Shown here piece by piece: positions 1-10,200 of a stretch of 64,000 nt of DNA. Location: assembly GCA_016124665.1 (NCBI GenBank), contig WGNH01000007.1, positions 1-64,000 on the forward strand, read 5' to 3'. The DNA comes from Alphaproteobacteria bacterium (GTDB lineage: Bacteria > Pseudomonadota > Alphaproteobacteria > Caulobacterales > Maricaulaceae). Made by a program: the position numbers and the translations under genes. Within the stretch, counting starts at the first letter, position 1, and the number at the start of each line of letters is the position of its first letter. The notes under the pieces are model-generated. The model searched no databases. It was not told where the DNA came from and saw nothing but the letters and a program-made list of their open reading frames with translations.

Positions 1-72
1 GGTGCCGCGCATTATAGGGGGAGATGAGCGGGCGGGGATAAGTTGTGTTTGCGGCGCGCGCACATGGGATGT

Positions 73-186
73 CTCCCCCTGCTTGCGGGGGGAGTGCCGC
101 GCAGCGGCGAGGGGGGCGGAGGGCGCGTGTGATCCTACCCCCTCCGCCTCGCATTCGCTCGGCACCTCCCCCGTAAACGGGGGAGG
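73..186. repeat. Palindromic intergenic element
   Basis: A large imperfect inverted repeat. A CTCCCCC run at 73-79 pairs locally with GGGGGGAG at 87-94, and the whole left half is echoed in reverse complement up to a GGGGGAG at 179-185; both halves also carry TGCCG/CGGCA and CGGAGG/CCTCCG blocks. No credible protein is encoded here. It resembles the REP-like or stem-loop intergenic elements common in GC-rich alphaproteobacteria; whether it recurs elsewhere in this genome cannot be seen from one window. Confidence 0.55.
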
Positions 187-275
187 ACACCACAGGCCGG
201 TTCCCGCGCCAGCGCGGCCGGGTGATGACGAATAAATCAGGCTGGAAAGAAGTTAAGATCGTCCGGGATAACGCC

Positions 276-1145
276 CTAGCGAGTGAACGGTGCCGTCAAT
301 TCCCTTATTGCCAGCAGACCCTCCACAGACGCCTCACCCTTCTCGGCGGAAAGATCCGCCGTGGCACGGGCCAGCGCAGCGTAGAGGACCGCCAGATCCG
401 GGTCGGCCGCATTCAGTTGTTCAAGGTGTCGCGCAACCGTCACGGCATCACCGCGTGCGACGGGGCCGGTCAGCGCTGCCGCCGGACCGCGCTCCAGAAC
501 CGCTTCCAGCGTATCGCGCAGAATGGGCCCGGCGATGGCAAGACCGTCTTCGCGGTTAATGCCGACAGATGCGAACGTCTCCAGCCCGGCTTGCACGAGT
601 GTCGGCAAATGATTGGCCATGAACACGATCGCGGCATGATAAAGTGTGCGGTCGGTATCGTCGGGCAGGCCGAGTGTCCGCCCGCCAATCGCCTTGAAAG
701 CGCCAGCCAGTTCGTCCCGCGCTGAAGACTCGCCCTGCAGTGTCACCATCGTGCCGGCAAACGTCTTCACAGACCGCTCTGGGTCGGAAAATGCCTTGAC
801 CGGATGGGCGCAGACGCAGCGAACCGGCAGGCCCGACAGCGATGCGAAAGCTTCCAGACCACGCGCACCGGAGGTATGGGCGATCATCGTATCCGGTTTG
901 AGGTCACACAGGGCGAGGCGCGCGATGGCGCTGTTCAGCTCGGGGTCCGGCACGGAAACCAGAATGATATCTGCTTCGGCAGGGTCGCCATTCACCTGAC
1001 CCGCCCCGATGAAGGCGGCGGCGCTCCCGGCGGTCCCGGTGCTTCGCGAGACCAGCGCGCCGATCTCGAACACGCCGGCCGCATGGAAGAGGCGGGCCAG
1101 CGTGCGGCCGACCCGGCCCGGTCCGATGACGGCGAGGCGTTTCAT
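276..1145 (-). CDS. DUF2520 / Rossmann-like NAD(P)-binding protein
   Basis: A 289-residue cytoplasmic protein. It opens with a Rossmann nucleotide-binding turn (GPGRVG, residues 8-13) and continues with the layout of the Rossmann-like plus DUF2520 family: a segment SVPDPEL near residue 65, a conserved IAHTSGA around residue 90, a CAHPVKAF stretch, and a helical C-terminal half. Related folds include pyrroline-5-carboxylate reductase and 6-phosphogluconate dehydrogenase, so an NAD(P)-dependent oxidoreductase is likely, but the substrate is not known. Its start codon overlaps the hisS stop by one base (TGATG), so it is probably translated from the hisS message. Confidence 0.85.
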   Translation of the reverse strand: MKRLAVIGPGRVGRTLARLFHAAGVFEIGALVSRSTGTAGSAAAFIGAGQVNGDPAEADIILVSVPDPELNSAIARLALCDLKPDTMIAHTSGARGLEAFASLSGLPVRCVCAHPVKAFSDPERSVKTFAGTMVTLQGESSARDELAGAFKAIGGRTLGLPDDTDRTLYHAAIVFMANHLPTLVQAGLETFASVGINREDGLAIAGPILRDTLEAVLERGPAAALTGPVARGDAVTVARHLEQLNAADPDLAVLYAALARATADLSAEKGEASVEGLLAIRELTAPFTR

Positions 1146-2476
1146 CAGCCCTTGAGCCGGGCGGGCAGCCAGGTCGCCGGATCGGCTGCTGTCTGTTCGC
1201 CGGCCCCGAGATCCTTCACCTCATGCCTATCCCCGGCGAACCAGAGATAGGGGATGGCCTTGCGTTCGGCATAGCGGAACTGGTTCTTCAGCTTCGCCGC
1301 CTCGTGATAGACTTCCACATTGACGCCGCGCGTCCGCAGCGCATTCGCAATCCCGTCCAGCTCCAGCACATCATTTTCCGGGAAACGCGCGATCAGCACA
1401 TCGGTTGGCGAGGCCCGCTCGCCCGTGATCACGCCTTCCTTCACCAGCTTGGCAAACAGCCGGGTCAGCCCGATGGAAATGCCGACGCCCGGCAGGTCGC
1501 GCTTGATATAGGCCCCGACCAGGTCGGCATAGCGTCCGCCCGCGCAAATCGTCGAATACTCCGGATAATCAATCAGCTGCGCCTCATAGACAACGCCGGT
1601 ATAGTAATCGAGCCCGCGCGCAATCCCCAGATTGGCCTCGGCCACACACGCGCCTTTATCAGCGGCATTCAGCCGGTTCATGACCGTGGTCAGTTCGGCC
1701 AGGCCTTCTTCAAACAGCGCATTGTCAACGCCCAGCTTTCGTGCCTCATCAGCAAAGGCATTATCGGTCGAGCGGATTTGCGCCAGGGCAAGACAGGCCT
1801 TTGCGGTATCGGCAGGCAGGCTCAGCTCGCCGGTGAGGATTCGTTCAATCTCGGATGCGGGCAGCTTGTCGATCTTGTCCACCACGCGGATCACATCCGC
1901 GGCGTTTTCTATCCCCAGGCCCTGATAGAAGCCGATCAGGATTTTCCGGTTATTCAGCATGAAGCGGATCGGGCCCGCGCCAACAGCATTCAGTGCCTGC
2001 ATGGCGATCAGCGGAATCTCGGCATCGAAATCATGGCTGATCCCGTCCTGATCAATGACATCGACATCGCATTGCAGGAATTCACGGAAACGGCCTTCCT
2101 GCGGGCGTTCGCCGCGCCAGACGCGCTGGATCTGGTAACGTTTGAACGGGAAGGTGAGATCATTGAAGTGCTGGGCGACATAACGCGCCGTCGGTACCGT
2201 AAGATCAAAGTGCAGGGCAAGGCGCACGCCCTTGTCGTCACCTTCGGCATTGAGACGCTGCAGGCCATAGATTTCCTTGTCCACATCGCCGCCCTTGGCC
2301 GCCAGCGTCTCGACCTCTTCCACAGAGGGCGTCTCGATATTGACATAGCCATAGCGCTCGAAGGTTTCGCGGATCGTATCGATCCAGCGCATTTCCGCGC
2401 GGCGGATTTCCGGTATGTATTCCGGAAATCCGCTGATGGCGCGGGCTTTGGCTGCGGGTTTCGACGTGTCAGTCAT
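1145..2476 (-). CDS. hisS: Histidine--tRNA ligase
   Basis: Class II aminoacyl-tRNA synthetase that charges tRNA-His. The 443 residues show motif 2 (WRGERPQEGRFREF, about residues 120-133), the HisA signature with its catalytic arginine (GIARGLDYYTG, about 284-294), and a C-terminal anticodon-binding domain. The motif-2 arginines and the HisA loop are present, which argues against a HisZ-type regulatory paralogue. The motif-2 context (QCDVDVI) differs from the E. coli form and looks like the other bacterial or archaeal/eukaryal-style branch. The DUF2520 gene follows with a one-base overlap. A tRNA-His(GTG) gene lies about 0.9 kb away on the opposite strand. Confidence 0.97.
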   Translation of the reverse strand: MTDTSKPAAKARAISGFPEYIPEIRRAEMRWIDTIRETFERYGYVNIETPSVEEVETLAAKGGDVDKEIYGLQRLNAEGDDKGVRLALHFDLTVPTARYVAQHFNDLTFPFKRYQIQRVWRGERPQEGRFREFLQCDVDVIDQDGISHDFDAEIPLIAMQALNAVGAGPIRFMLNNRKILIGFYQGLGIENAADVIRVVDKIDKLPASEIERILTGELSLPADTAKACLALAQIRSTDNAFADEARKLGVDNALFEEGLAELTTVMNRLNAADKGACVAEANLGIARGLDYYTGVVYEAQLIDYPEYSTICAGGRYADLVGAYIKRDLPGVGISIGLTRLFAKLVKEGVITGERASPTDVLIARFPENDVLELDGIANALRTRGVNVEVYHEAAKLKNQFRYAERKAIPYLWFAGDRHEVKDLGAGEQTAADPATWLPARLKG

Positions 2477-2542
2477 ATAGGTTCACCAACTGATTGTGGT
2501 CCTTTGAAATAACGCTGGACGATATGTCCGCAAGGCAATAGG

Positions 2543-3166
2543 TCACCAATTACCGGGCTTTCGCAGGAAATGACCATTCCGGCCCATGATTTGCTCCGGA
2601 AACTGGGCTTTTGAAAGCCGTGATGGCGTAGCATGGCGAATAAAGGAAGCCACGCGCTTCATATGCTTGCCTGGTTCACGGCCATCCAGCCAGACCAGCC
2701 CGACGGTTTTACCTAGATCATAGCGAACCATACGCATCGGTTCGCAGAGATCTGTGTCCTGAGATACTATCAGTGCTGCGTCATAGCGGTCCCGAAATCC
2801 ATCATTCAGGAGATGGGCGGCCAGATTCACATCGGACCCTTTTTCCTCGGTATCCCAGACCTCAACGAAATGATCGGGATCAGCAAACAAGGGACGGACT
2901 TTCGTTTTCGTCAGAAACCGTCCGAAGTGAAGGCTCAGCCCGTCAATCGTTTTCAGGGCATTCAGATATATTTGCTGCCGGCGCGGTGCGCCTTCATCTC
3001 CGGCTCGTGGACTGACACGCGCCGTGAAGTAGCGGGCACCACAAATCTCGTCGTCATCGGAAAGGAGAATTGCCGCGAGATTGACCGGGTTCAACCATTT
3101 GTGAGGCGAGGCCTTGAGGGCCCGATAATACAGGTTAAAGCCGTCAATATAGACCCAAACCCGCAT
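2543..3166 (-). CDS. NYN domain protein (putative ribonuclease)
   Basis: A 207-residue protein with the NYN/LabA (DUF88) PIN-like fold: an N-terminal acidic strand VYIDGFN (D8), a central EKGSDVNLA segment (D112) and SQDTDL (D137, D139), together the expected metal-binding carboxylates. NYN proteins are generally RNA-processing nucleases; the target here is unknown. I chose the ATG at 3164-3166 because a GGAGG lies about 5 bases upstream and the domain begins immediately; the frame stays open to 3316, but that extension has no domain or good ribosome site. It lies upstream of hisS on the same strand with a 66-base gap. Confidence 0.8.
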   Translation of the reverse strand: MRVWVYIDGFNLYYRALKASPHKWLNPVNLAAILLSDDDEICGARYFTARVSPRAGDEGAPRRQQIYLNALKTIDGLSLHFGRFLTKTKVRPLFADPDHFVEVWDTEEKGSDVNLAAHLLNDGFRDRYDAALIVSQDTDLCEPMRMVRYDLGKTVGLVWLDGREPGKHMKRVASFIRHATPSRLSKAQFPEQIMGRNGHFLRKPGNW

Positions 3167-3365
3167 CTCGCCTCCAGATACAGCAAAGGCCGCCCGATTT
3201 ACATCAAAGCGGCCCTTGAACCGTTGGCACGCCAACGGCGAGTACCTACATAATCTAGGTAAAATATGCCATTCTGTCAATAATTGTTGACCGGTGCGTT
3301 TGATATGGAGGCTCACCGCTTGACGCGGAATACAGGCCTTCTATAACGCGCCTCCTTGCCTTTGT

Positions 3366-3442
3366 GGCGGCTGTAGCTCAGCTGGTAGAGCACTCGGTTG
3401 TGATCCGAGCGGTCGCGGGTTCAAGCCCCGTCAGTCGCCCCA
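3366..3442 (+). tRNA. tRNA-His (GTG anticodon)
   Basis: A complete cloverleaf. G-1 is at 3366 and pairs with C73 at 3439; the seven-base acceptor stem is 3367-3373 with 3432-3438 (one G-U); the D-arm carries AGCTCAGCTGGTAGAGC, the anticodon loop reads TTGTGAT (anticodon GTG), the T-loop reads TTCAAGC, and CCA is encoded at 3440-3442. The encoded G-1:C73 pair is the canonical bacterial histidine identity element. Confidence 0.97.
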
Positions 3443-3449
3443 TTTCCCA

Positions 3450-5261
3450 TTATACGGAATCATTTTCGATCTCCTCGCGCAGGGCTTCCAGCTCCAGCCA
3501 TTGCGTTTCCTTGGCATCGAGCGCGGCCTGCGCGTCCGCGAGCTGTTTCGATGCGGCAGCAAAGCGTTCCGGGTTTCTTGTAAACAGCTCCGGTGCCGCC
3601 AGCTCGGCCTCCAGCGCCGCAATGGTCTGGTTCAACCGGTCGATCTCGCCCGGCAGTTTTTCCAGAGCATAGCGGTCCTTGTTGGCCATCTTGCGTTTTT
3701 CCGCTTTCGGTGCGGCCGTGCCGGAGGATTTGCCGGATGCAGCGGGCTTCACCGCCTTGCGCGCAGCCACATCCGCGCCGCGCTGGGCCATCATGTCGGA
3801 ATAGCCGCCCGCATAGATCTGCCATTTGCCGCCGCCTTCCGGCGCAATCACGCGCTGGGCAATGCGGTCGAGGAAATCCCGGTCGTGGGTGATCAGAAGG
3901 ACGGTGCCGTCATATCCGGCGATGAAGTCTTCCAGAAGGTCCAGGGTTTCCAGATCGAGATCATTGGTCGGTTCATCCAGCACCAGAAGATTGGAGGGCC
4001 GCGCCAGCGCCCGCGCCAGCAGCAGCCGTGCCTTCTCCCCGCCGGACAGGGTCCGCACCGGCGTGCCCGCCTGTTCCGGCCGGAACAGGAAGTCCTTCAT
4101 ATAGGCCATGACGTGCTTGGTCTGGCCGCCGACCTCGATCATGTCGCCGCCGGGAGAAAGCGCCTCTTTCACCGTCCAGTCCGGATTCAGGGCGGCGCGA
4201 TGCTGGTCCAGCGTCGCGATTTCCAGATTCGTGCCCAGCCTTATCTCGCCCGCATCGGGTTCCAGCTTGCCGGTCAGCAGGTTGAGGAGGGTGGTCTTGC
4301 CCGCACCATTCGGGCCGATCAGGCCGATGCGCTCGCCGCGGTCAATCCGGATGGAAAAATCACGGACAACCGGCGTATTGTCCCAGCTTTTGGCGAGCCC
4401 GGTGGCTTCCACCACACGCTTGCCGGATTTCCCGGCATCGGTCTGTTCGATCGACGCCAGGCCCGTGCTTTTCTCGTAATTGCGGCGCTTGTCCTTCAGA
4501 TCGCCCAGCTCGCGCATGCGGCGCACATTGCGCTTGCGCCGCGCCGTTACGCCATAGCGCACCCAGTGTTCCTCACGCGCAATCTCGCGAGAGAGCTTGT
4601 GCTGTTCCTCGGCTTCCTTCTCGAGAAGGTCGTCGCGCCAGTCCTCGAAGGCGGCAAAGCCCTTGTTCAATTCCTGCGTAGTGCCGCGGTCCAGCCACAC
4701 CGTCCGGCGCGACAGATTGGAGAGAAAGCGCCGGTCGTGGCTGATCAGGACGAAGGCGGAGCTGCCCGATTTCAGCTCGTCCTCCAGCCACTCGATCGCC
4801 GGCAGATCGAGATGATTGGTCGGCTCGTCCAGCAAGAGCAGATCGGGAGCCGGGGCCAGCGCGCGGGCCAGTGCGGCGCGGCGGCGCTCTCCGCCTGACA
4901 GGGTGGCGGTGTGCTCATCGCCGGTCAGGCCCAGCGAATTGAGATAATAGAGCGCGCGGTGTTCATCATCACCGGGCGCCAGGCCGGCGCGGACATAATC
5001 GAACACGGTGGACCAGGCCGAAAGGTCCGGGTCCTGTTCCAGATAGCGCACGGTGGCGCCCGGATGCAGGAAACGCTCGCCGCTATCGGCTTCGGCGAGG
5101 CCGGCCGCGATTTTCAGGAAGGTCGACTTGCCGGACCCGTTCCGGCCGACCAGACAGATCCGGTCTCCGGTGGACACGGTCAGGCCCGCCTCACGCAGGA
5201 GCGGCGTGACGCCAAAGGTCAGCGAGATATTCTGCAAGGTCAGGAGCGGCGGATTGGCCAT
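3450..5261 (-). CDS. uup: ABC-F family ATPase (Uup-type)
   Basis: A 603-residue soluble protein with two tandem ABC ATPase domains and a C-terminal coiled coil. The first domain has Walker A GRNGSGKST (residues 39-47), signature LSGGERRR and DEPTNHLD; the second has GPNGAGKTT, LSGGEKAR and DEPTNDLD followed by the Uup-like LLITHDRDFLDR. There are no membrane segments, as expected for ABC-F proteins, which act on ribosomes or nucleic acid rather than transport. The heptad-rich C-terminus (about the last 70 residues) matches Uup, a family tied to ribosome function and to precise transposon excision in E. coli. It lies 6 bases downstream of fpr, so the two are probably cotranscribed. Confidence 0.9.
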   Translation of the reverse strand: MANPPLLTLQNISLTFGVTPLLREAGLTVSTGDRICLVGRNGSGKSTFLKIAAGLAEADSGERFLHPGATVRYLEQDPDLSAWSTVFDYVRAGLAPGDDEHRALYYLNSLGLTGDEHTATLSGGERRRAALARALAPAPDLLLLDEPTNHLDLPAIEWLEDELKSGSSAFVLISHDRRFLSNLSRRTVWLDRGTTQELNKGFAAFEDWRDDLLEKEAEEQHKLSREIAREEHWVRYGVTARRKRNVRRMRELGDLKDKRRNYEKSTGLASIEQTDAGKSGKRVVEATGLAKSWDNTPVVRDFSIRIDRGERIGLIGPNGAGKTTLLNLLTGKLEPDAGEIRLGTNLEIATLDQHRAALNPDWTVKEALSPGGDMIEVGGQTKHVMAYMKDFLFRPEQAGTPVRTLSGGEKARLLLARALARPSNLLVLDEPTNDLDLETLDLLEDFIAGYDGTVLLITHDRDFLDRIAQRVIAPEGGGKWQIYAGGYSDMMAQRGADVAARKAVKPAASGKSSGTAAPKAEKRKMANKDRYALEKLPGEIDRLNQTIAALEAELAAPELFTRNPERFAAASKQLADAQAALDAKETQWLELEALREEIENDSV

Positions 5262-5267
5262 GGGCGG

Positions 5268-6086
5268 TCAGACGCCCTCTCCGGCAAAGGCTTTTTCGAT
5301 GACAAATTGTGCCGGCGCGGCATTCGAGCCCTCGGTAAAACCCTTGTCCAGCATGATTTGCTTCAGGTCCCGCAGCATCGCATCCGAGCCACAGATCATC
5401 ACCCGGTCGGTGGCGGGTTGCAGGATCGGGCGGCCGATGGCCTCGAACAATTCGCCATTGAGAATGAGATCGGTGATGCGCCCGCGCTGATCCTGCGTTT
5501 CATCCCGCGTTGTCGAGGTGAAATGGATCAGCCGGTCCCCCACCAGCTCCCCGACCAGCGGGTCCTTGCGGAGGTCCGCGACCAGTTGTTTGCCATAGTC
5601 CAGTTCGGCACCGGTCCGGCAGGTGTGGGTCAGGATGACCTCCTTGAACTTGTCATAGGTTTCCGGCTCACGGATGATGCTGGCAAAGGGGGCAATGCCG
5701 GTGCCGGTCGAGAACAGGTAGAGGTGATCGCCCGGGATCAGCGCGTCATGCACCAGCGTCCCGGTCGGCTTCGTGCCGAGCAGAACACCGTCGCCTATCT
5801 CGATGTGCTGCAACTCGGTGGTCAGCTTTCCGCCCGGTGCCTTGATGGAATAGAATTCCAGCTCTTCATCCCAGGTCGGGCTGCAGATCGAATAGGCGCG
5901 CAGGATCGGCTTCCCCTCGATCATCAGCCCGATCATGACAAATTCACCGGCGCGGAAGCGGAAGGCCGCCGGCCGCGTGATCCGGAAGGAAAACAGCGTG
6001 TCCGTCCAGTGTTTGACGGCGGTAACGCGTTCGACCGTGCAGGTCTTCGGCGGGGTGAAATCGTCGGTCAGTATATTGTCGAACAT
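5268..6086 (-). CDS. fpr: Ferredoxin--NADP reductase
   Basis: A 272-residue FAD enzyme that moves electrons between NADP(H) and ferredoxin or flavodoxin. The FAD-binding RAYS motif is at 63-66, the NADP-binding STGTGIAP at 126-133, and the C-terminal FVIEKAF segment resembles the bacterial Fpr tail that stacks on the flavin. Length is normal for the plant-type bacterial subclass. It is the first gene of a likely fpr-uup operon; the upstream 245-base gap is shared with a divergent ABC transporter. Typical roles are oxidative-stress defence and supply of electrons to Fe-S and radical enzymes. Confidence 0.93.
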   Translation of the reverse strand: MFDNILTDDFTPPKTCTVERVTAVKHWTDTLFSFRITRPAAFRFRAGEFVMIGLMIEGKPILRAYSICSPTWDEELEFYSIKAPGGKLTTELQHIEIGDGVLLGTKPTGTLVHDALIPGDHLYLFSTGTGIAPFASIIREPETYDKFKEVILTHTCRTGAELDYGKQLVADLRKDPLVGELVGDRLIHFTSTTRDETQDQRGRITDLILNGELFEAIGRPILQPATDRVMICGSDAMLRDLKQIMLDKGFTEGSNAAPAQFVIEKAFAGEGV

Positions 6087-6331
6087 GGGGAGGTCCGGGC
6101 GGGTCTGTTGAACGTGCCGGTCTCATAGCCCGCCTTGCGCTCAATTGCACGGGGACGCGCTGTCACAGGCTTTCGCAGGCACAGCAGCGCCGAGGGGGGA
6201 TAAGAGAAAAGACCATCCCTCTTTTATCCGAACCTGTCCGCGTCTTCATTTGCCCTCATAACGGGCAAGGCCCTATGGTCGATTGAAACGGGACAGGCGA
6301 GGGACACGGTGGCAAGTGCCGTGGAAAAATC

Positions 6332-7219
6332 ATGCTGGAAATCAGGAATCTTTCAAAAACCTATGGCAATGGCGTGCGCGCACTTGATGATGTATCGCTG
6401 TCCATTCCCAAGGGCATGTATGGCCTGCTCGGGCCGAACGGAGCGGGCAAATCCACCCTGATGCGGACCATCGCCACCCTGCAGAATGCCGACAAGGGCT
6501 CGATTGATTTCAACGGGATTGATGTCCTGAAGGAACCCGCAAAACTGCGCGCCCGGCTGGGCTATCTGCCGCAGGATTTCGGCGTTTATCCACGCATGTC
6601 GGCGCGCGCGCTTCTGGACCATCTCGCCATACTGAAAGGCATTTCCGGCAACAGGGAACGCAAGCGCGTGGTCGAGGGCCTGCTTGAGCAGACCAATCTC
6701 ACCAAGGTCGCGAAAAAGTCGGTAGCCTCCTATTCCGGCGGCATGCGCCAGCGTTTCGGCATTGCCCAGGCCCTGATCGGCGATCCGCAGCTGATCATTG
6801 TCGACGAACCCACAGCCGGCCTGGACCCGGAAGAGCGCAACCGTTTCCACAATCTGCTTTCCGAAATCGGCGAGAATGTCGTCGTCATCCTCTCCACCCA
6901 TATCGTCGAGGATGTTGCCGACCTCTGCCCGCAAATGGCGATCCTCAACCAGGGCCGGATCGTCGCCGAGGGTGCCCCTTCAGACCTCATCAGCCAGCTG
7001 GACGGCAAGGTCTGGAAGAAGCGGATCGCCAAGGCGGAGCTGCCGGAACACCGCACCCGCCATAACGTCATCTCCACCCGTCTGACCCAGGGCGAAGTGC
7101 TGATCCATGTCGAGGCCGATGCCAGTCCGGGCGAGGGGTTCGAAGCGGTCGCCCCCGATCTCGAGGACGTCTACTTCGCCACGATCACGGCCAGCCAGGC
7201 TGCGCCGGCTGCGGCCTAG
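6332..7219 (+). CDS. ABC transporter ATP-binding protein
   Basis: A 295-residue ATPase of the ABC-2 (CcmA/NatA-like) exporter type: Walker A GPNGAGKST (34-42), Q-loop LPQDF (79-83), signature YSGGMRQR (134-141) and Walker B LIIVDEPTAGLD (154-165), then a C-terminal extension typical of this group. It is followed after 22 bases by the large permease/peptidase fusion, with which it surely forms a complex. The transported substrate is unknown. The start ATG at 6332 fits the family N-terminus (MLEIRNLSKTYG). Confidence 0.93.
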   Translation: MLEIRNLSKTYGNGVRALDDVSLSIPKGMYGLLGPNGAGKSTLMRTIATLQNADKGSIDFNGIDVLKEPAKLRARLGYLPQDFGVYPRMSARALLDHLAILKGISGNRERKRVVEGLLEQTNLTKVAKKSVASYSGGMRQRFGIAQALIGDPQLIIVDEPTAGLDPEERNRFHNLLSEIGENVVVILSTHIVEDVADLCPQMAILNQGRIVAEGAPSDLISQLDGKVWKKRIAKAELPEHRTRHNVISTRLTQGEVLIHVEADASPGEGFEAVAPDLEDVYFATITASQAAPAAA

Positions 7220-7241
7220 GCCGGGGCGGAGGACAGACATC

Positions 7242-10200
7242 ATGCTCGGTAAAATCGCCAGTTTCGAATTCCGCTATCACTTGCTGTCGCCTGCCGCGAT
7301 TGCCATTTTCTCGATCTTCTTTCTGTTTGTTTTCGGGGCGGCTGCGTCCGATCAGGTGTCGCTGGGTGACACCAATCAGGTTCATGTCAATTCGCCCTTT
7401 GCGATCAGCTTTGCCATGCTGATTTTTTCTTTCTTCGGCATGGTTATTCCGACGGTGTTTCTGGCCAGCGGCATTCTCCGCGACCGCAGCTACAAGACCC
7501 AGGAACTATTCTACACCACACCGGTAAAAGAGCGCGATTATCTGCTCGGCCGCTTCATTGGCGGCTTTGCGATAACCTGCCTCGTTTTTCTGAGTGTGCC
7601 GCTGGGCAATCTCGTGGGGGCGCTGATGCCATGGGTGGACCCGGAAACGCTGGGGCCCTTCCGCTTTGAATACTATGCCCAGCCCTTCCTGCTGCTGGGC
7701 GTCGCCAACATGCTGATCATCGGCATGATCGTGTTTACCGCCGCCAATCTCAGCCGCTCCCTGATGGTGACCTGGGTGACGCTGGTCGGCCTGTTCATTT
7801 TCAACACGGCAGGCGGCTTCCTGACGACGCAGCCGGAATGGCGCGATTTTGCCGCCCTCACCGATCCGTTCGGCGGCAACGCCTTCAGCGAAGTTGTGCG
7901 TAACTGGACGCCGGCAGAACAGAACAGCCAGCTCATCCCGCTGGAAGGTCTTTTCCTTCAGAATCGCCTGATCTGGCTGGGCATTGCGGCCGGCCTGTTC
8001 ATTTTCAACCTCGTCGTATTTTCCTTCCGGCTGAGCAATTCGGCCGGGAGCCGCAAAAAAGCGCAGCGCGCCGAACCCCCTTTCATACCGGCCAGCATTG
8101 AATTGCCGATTTCCACGCCAACGCCCGCGCGCGCCATCTGGCAGCAATTCCGGGCCCGCGTCGGCTTCGAGGTGAAAGGCATCGTCTTCAATATTGCCTT
8201 CTGGATATTGCTCGTCTTCGGCATGCTTCTGACCGGATTCGCGGTCTTCCTGATCCAGCCCTTCTACGGCACACCGAATTATCCGCTGACGCAGATCATG
8301 ATCAATTCCATGATCGGCGGCTTCATCCTCGTGCCGCTGGTTGTCGTGATCTATTACGCGTCCGAGCTGATCTGGCGCGAACGCAATGTGAATTTCTCCG
8401 ACATTGTCGACGCCACGCCTGCCCCGAGCTGGGTGTTTCTCACCGCCAAGCTGGCGGGAATGATTGTGGTGGTCACAGGGCTGTTGTCCGTCGCCGTGCT
8501 GATCACCATCGCGTCGCAGGCCATCCGCGGCTATTTCAATTTCGAGCTCGGGCAATATGCCGTGCGGACGGTCTTTGACCTGATCATTCCGCTGACCATG
8601 CTGTCCATGCTTGCCATCTTCCTGCAGGTGCTGGCCAACAATAAATGGCTCGGCATTATCGCCATCGGCGCAGTGTTCATCATCACCGCCTTCGTGCTCG
8701 ACAATATCGGCTTGTCGCACAACCTCTACCAATTCCCCTTCGTGTCCCTCACACCCTATTCCGACATGAACGGTTATGGCCATTTCATGGGCATTCAGGC
8801 CTGGTATCACCTCTATTGGGGCGGCGTGACGCTGTTTCTCTTCTTGCTGGCCAGCCTGCTCTGGAATCGCGGCGCGCTGATGCCCATCCGGCAACGCCTG
8901 ATCCGCCTGCCGCGGGCCTTCACGCCGGCGGCCGCAGGACTTGCGGGCGTGTCTCTTCTCACCGCCATCGGTGCCGGAGGCTGGATTTTCTACAACACCA
9001 CCGTGTTGAATGATTACACGCCCAACACCGAGGCCGAGCGGCGGCAGGCCGCCTTCGAACGTGAATGGCGGGATCAGCTGGAGGGGCTGCCCCAGCCCAC
9101 GATCACCGCCGTGGAATTCAATGTCGACATCTTTCCCCGGGACCGCCGCTACACGGTCACTGGCACATACGAAATCGAGAACCAGACCGGCACGGACATT
9201 CCTGTGGTCTGGGTGTTCTATGGCACCGATGAAATCAATGCTCAGGACATTGATGGCCAGACGGCAGAGCTCCGCGATGACTATGCCAATCTCTATGCCT
9301 TCGAGCTGGACCGCCCGATGCAGCCGGGTGAGCGCCGGACCCTGTCATTCGACGTCGCGGTGACCAATCCGGGTTTTCGCAATTCGGGCAATGTCTCGTC
9401 CGTCATCTACAATGGCAGCTTCTTCAATAATGGCGAATTTGCCCCAGCCATCGGCTTCTCCAGGGCGATGCTGATCCAGAATCCGGCCGTCCGCCGGCGG
9501 CAGGACCTGCCCGAGCTGGAGCGCGCCTTTGCGTTGGAGGACGAGAGCCGCTGGAATGAAAATTCCATTCGCCAGGATGCCGACTTTGTCGATTTCCGCA
9601 CGATTGTCTCGACCAGCGGGGACCAGATCGCTGTCGCGCCGGGCTATCTCGAACGCGAATGGACGGAAAATGGCCGCCGCTATTTCGAATATGTGATGGA
9701 TGTGCCGATCCTGAATTTCTTCAACTTCATGTCGGCCGACTATGCGCTGCTGGAAGAAGAGCAGGACGGCATTCTCTACCAGGTCTTCTATCACGCGGAT
9801 CACGACTGGAATGTCGCGCGCATGATGGAGGCAGCCCAGGATTCGATCGCCTATTTCTCGGACGCCTTCAGCCCCTATCAGTACCGGCAATACCGGATGT
9901 TCGAATTTCCGGCCTATGCCTCCTTTGCACAGTCCTTCCCGAACACGATTGCCTATTCGGAATCCATCGGATTTACCGCCGACCTCCGTGATCCGGACAA
10001 TATCGACTATGTCTATTACGTCACGGCACACGAGGCCGCGCACCAGTGGTGGGCGCACCAGGTGATGAGCGCCAATGTCCAGGGCGGCACCATGCTGGTG
10101 GAGACCTTTGCCCAGTATTCTGCGCTAATGGTGATGGAGCAGGAATATGGCGAAGACCATATGCGCCGCTTCCTCAAATACGAACTGGACAATTACCTGT

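Noticed and set aside
2-235. Short open frame on the plus strand at the left edge
   Set aside because: It runs through the palindromic element, has an Arg/Gly/Pro/Ala-rich composition typical of noncoding GC-rich sequence and no domain.
1145-2476. HisZ (regulatory subunit of ATP phosphoribosyltransferase) instead of hisS
   Set aside because: Motif 2 and the HisA catalytic arginine are intact and no hisG is adjacent.
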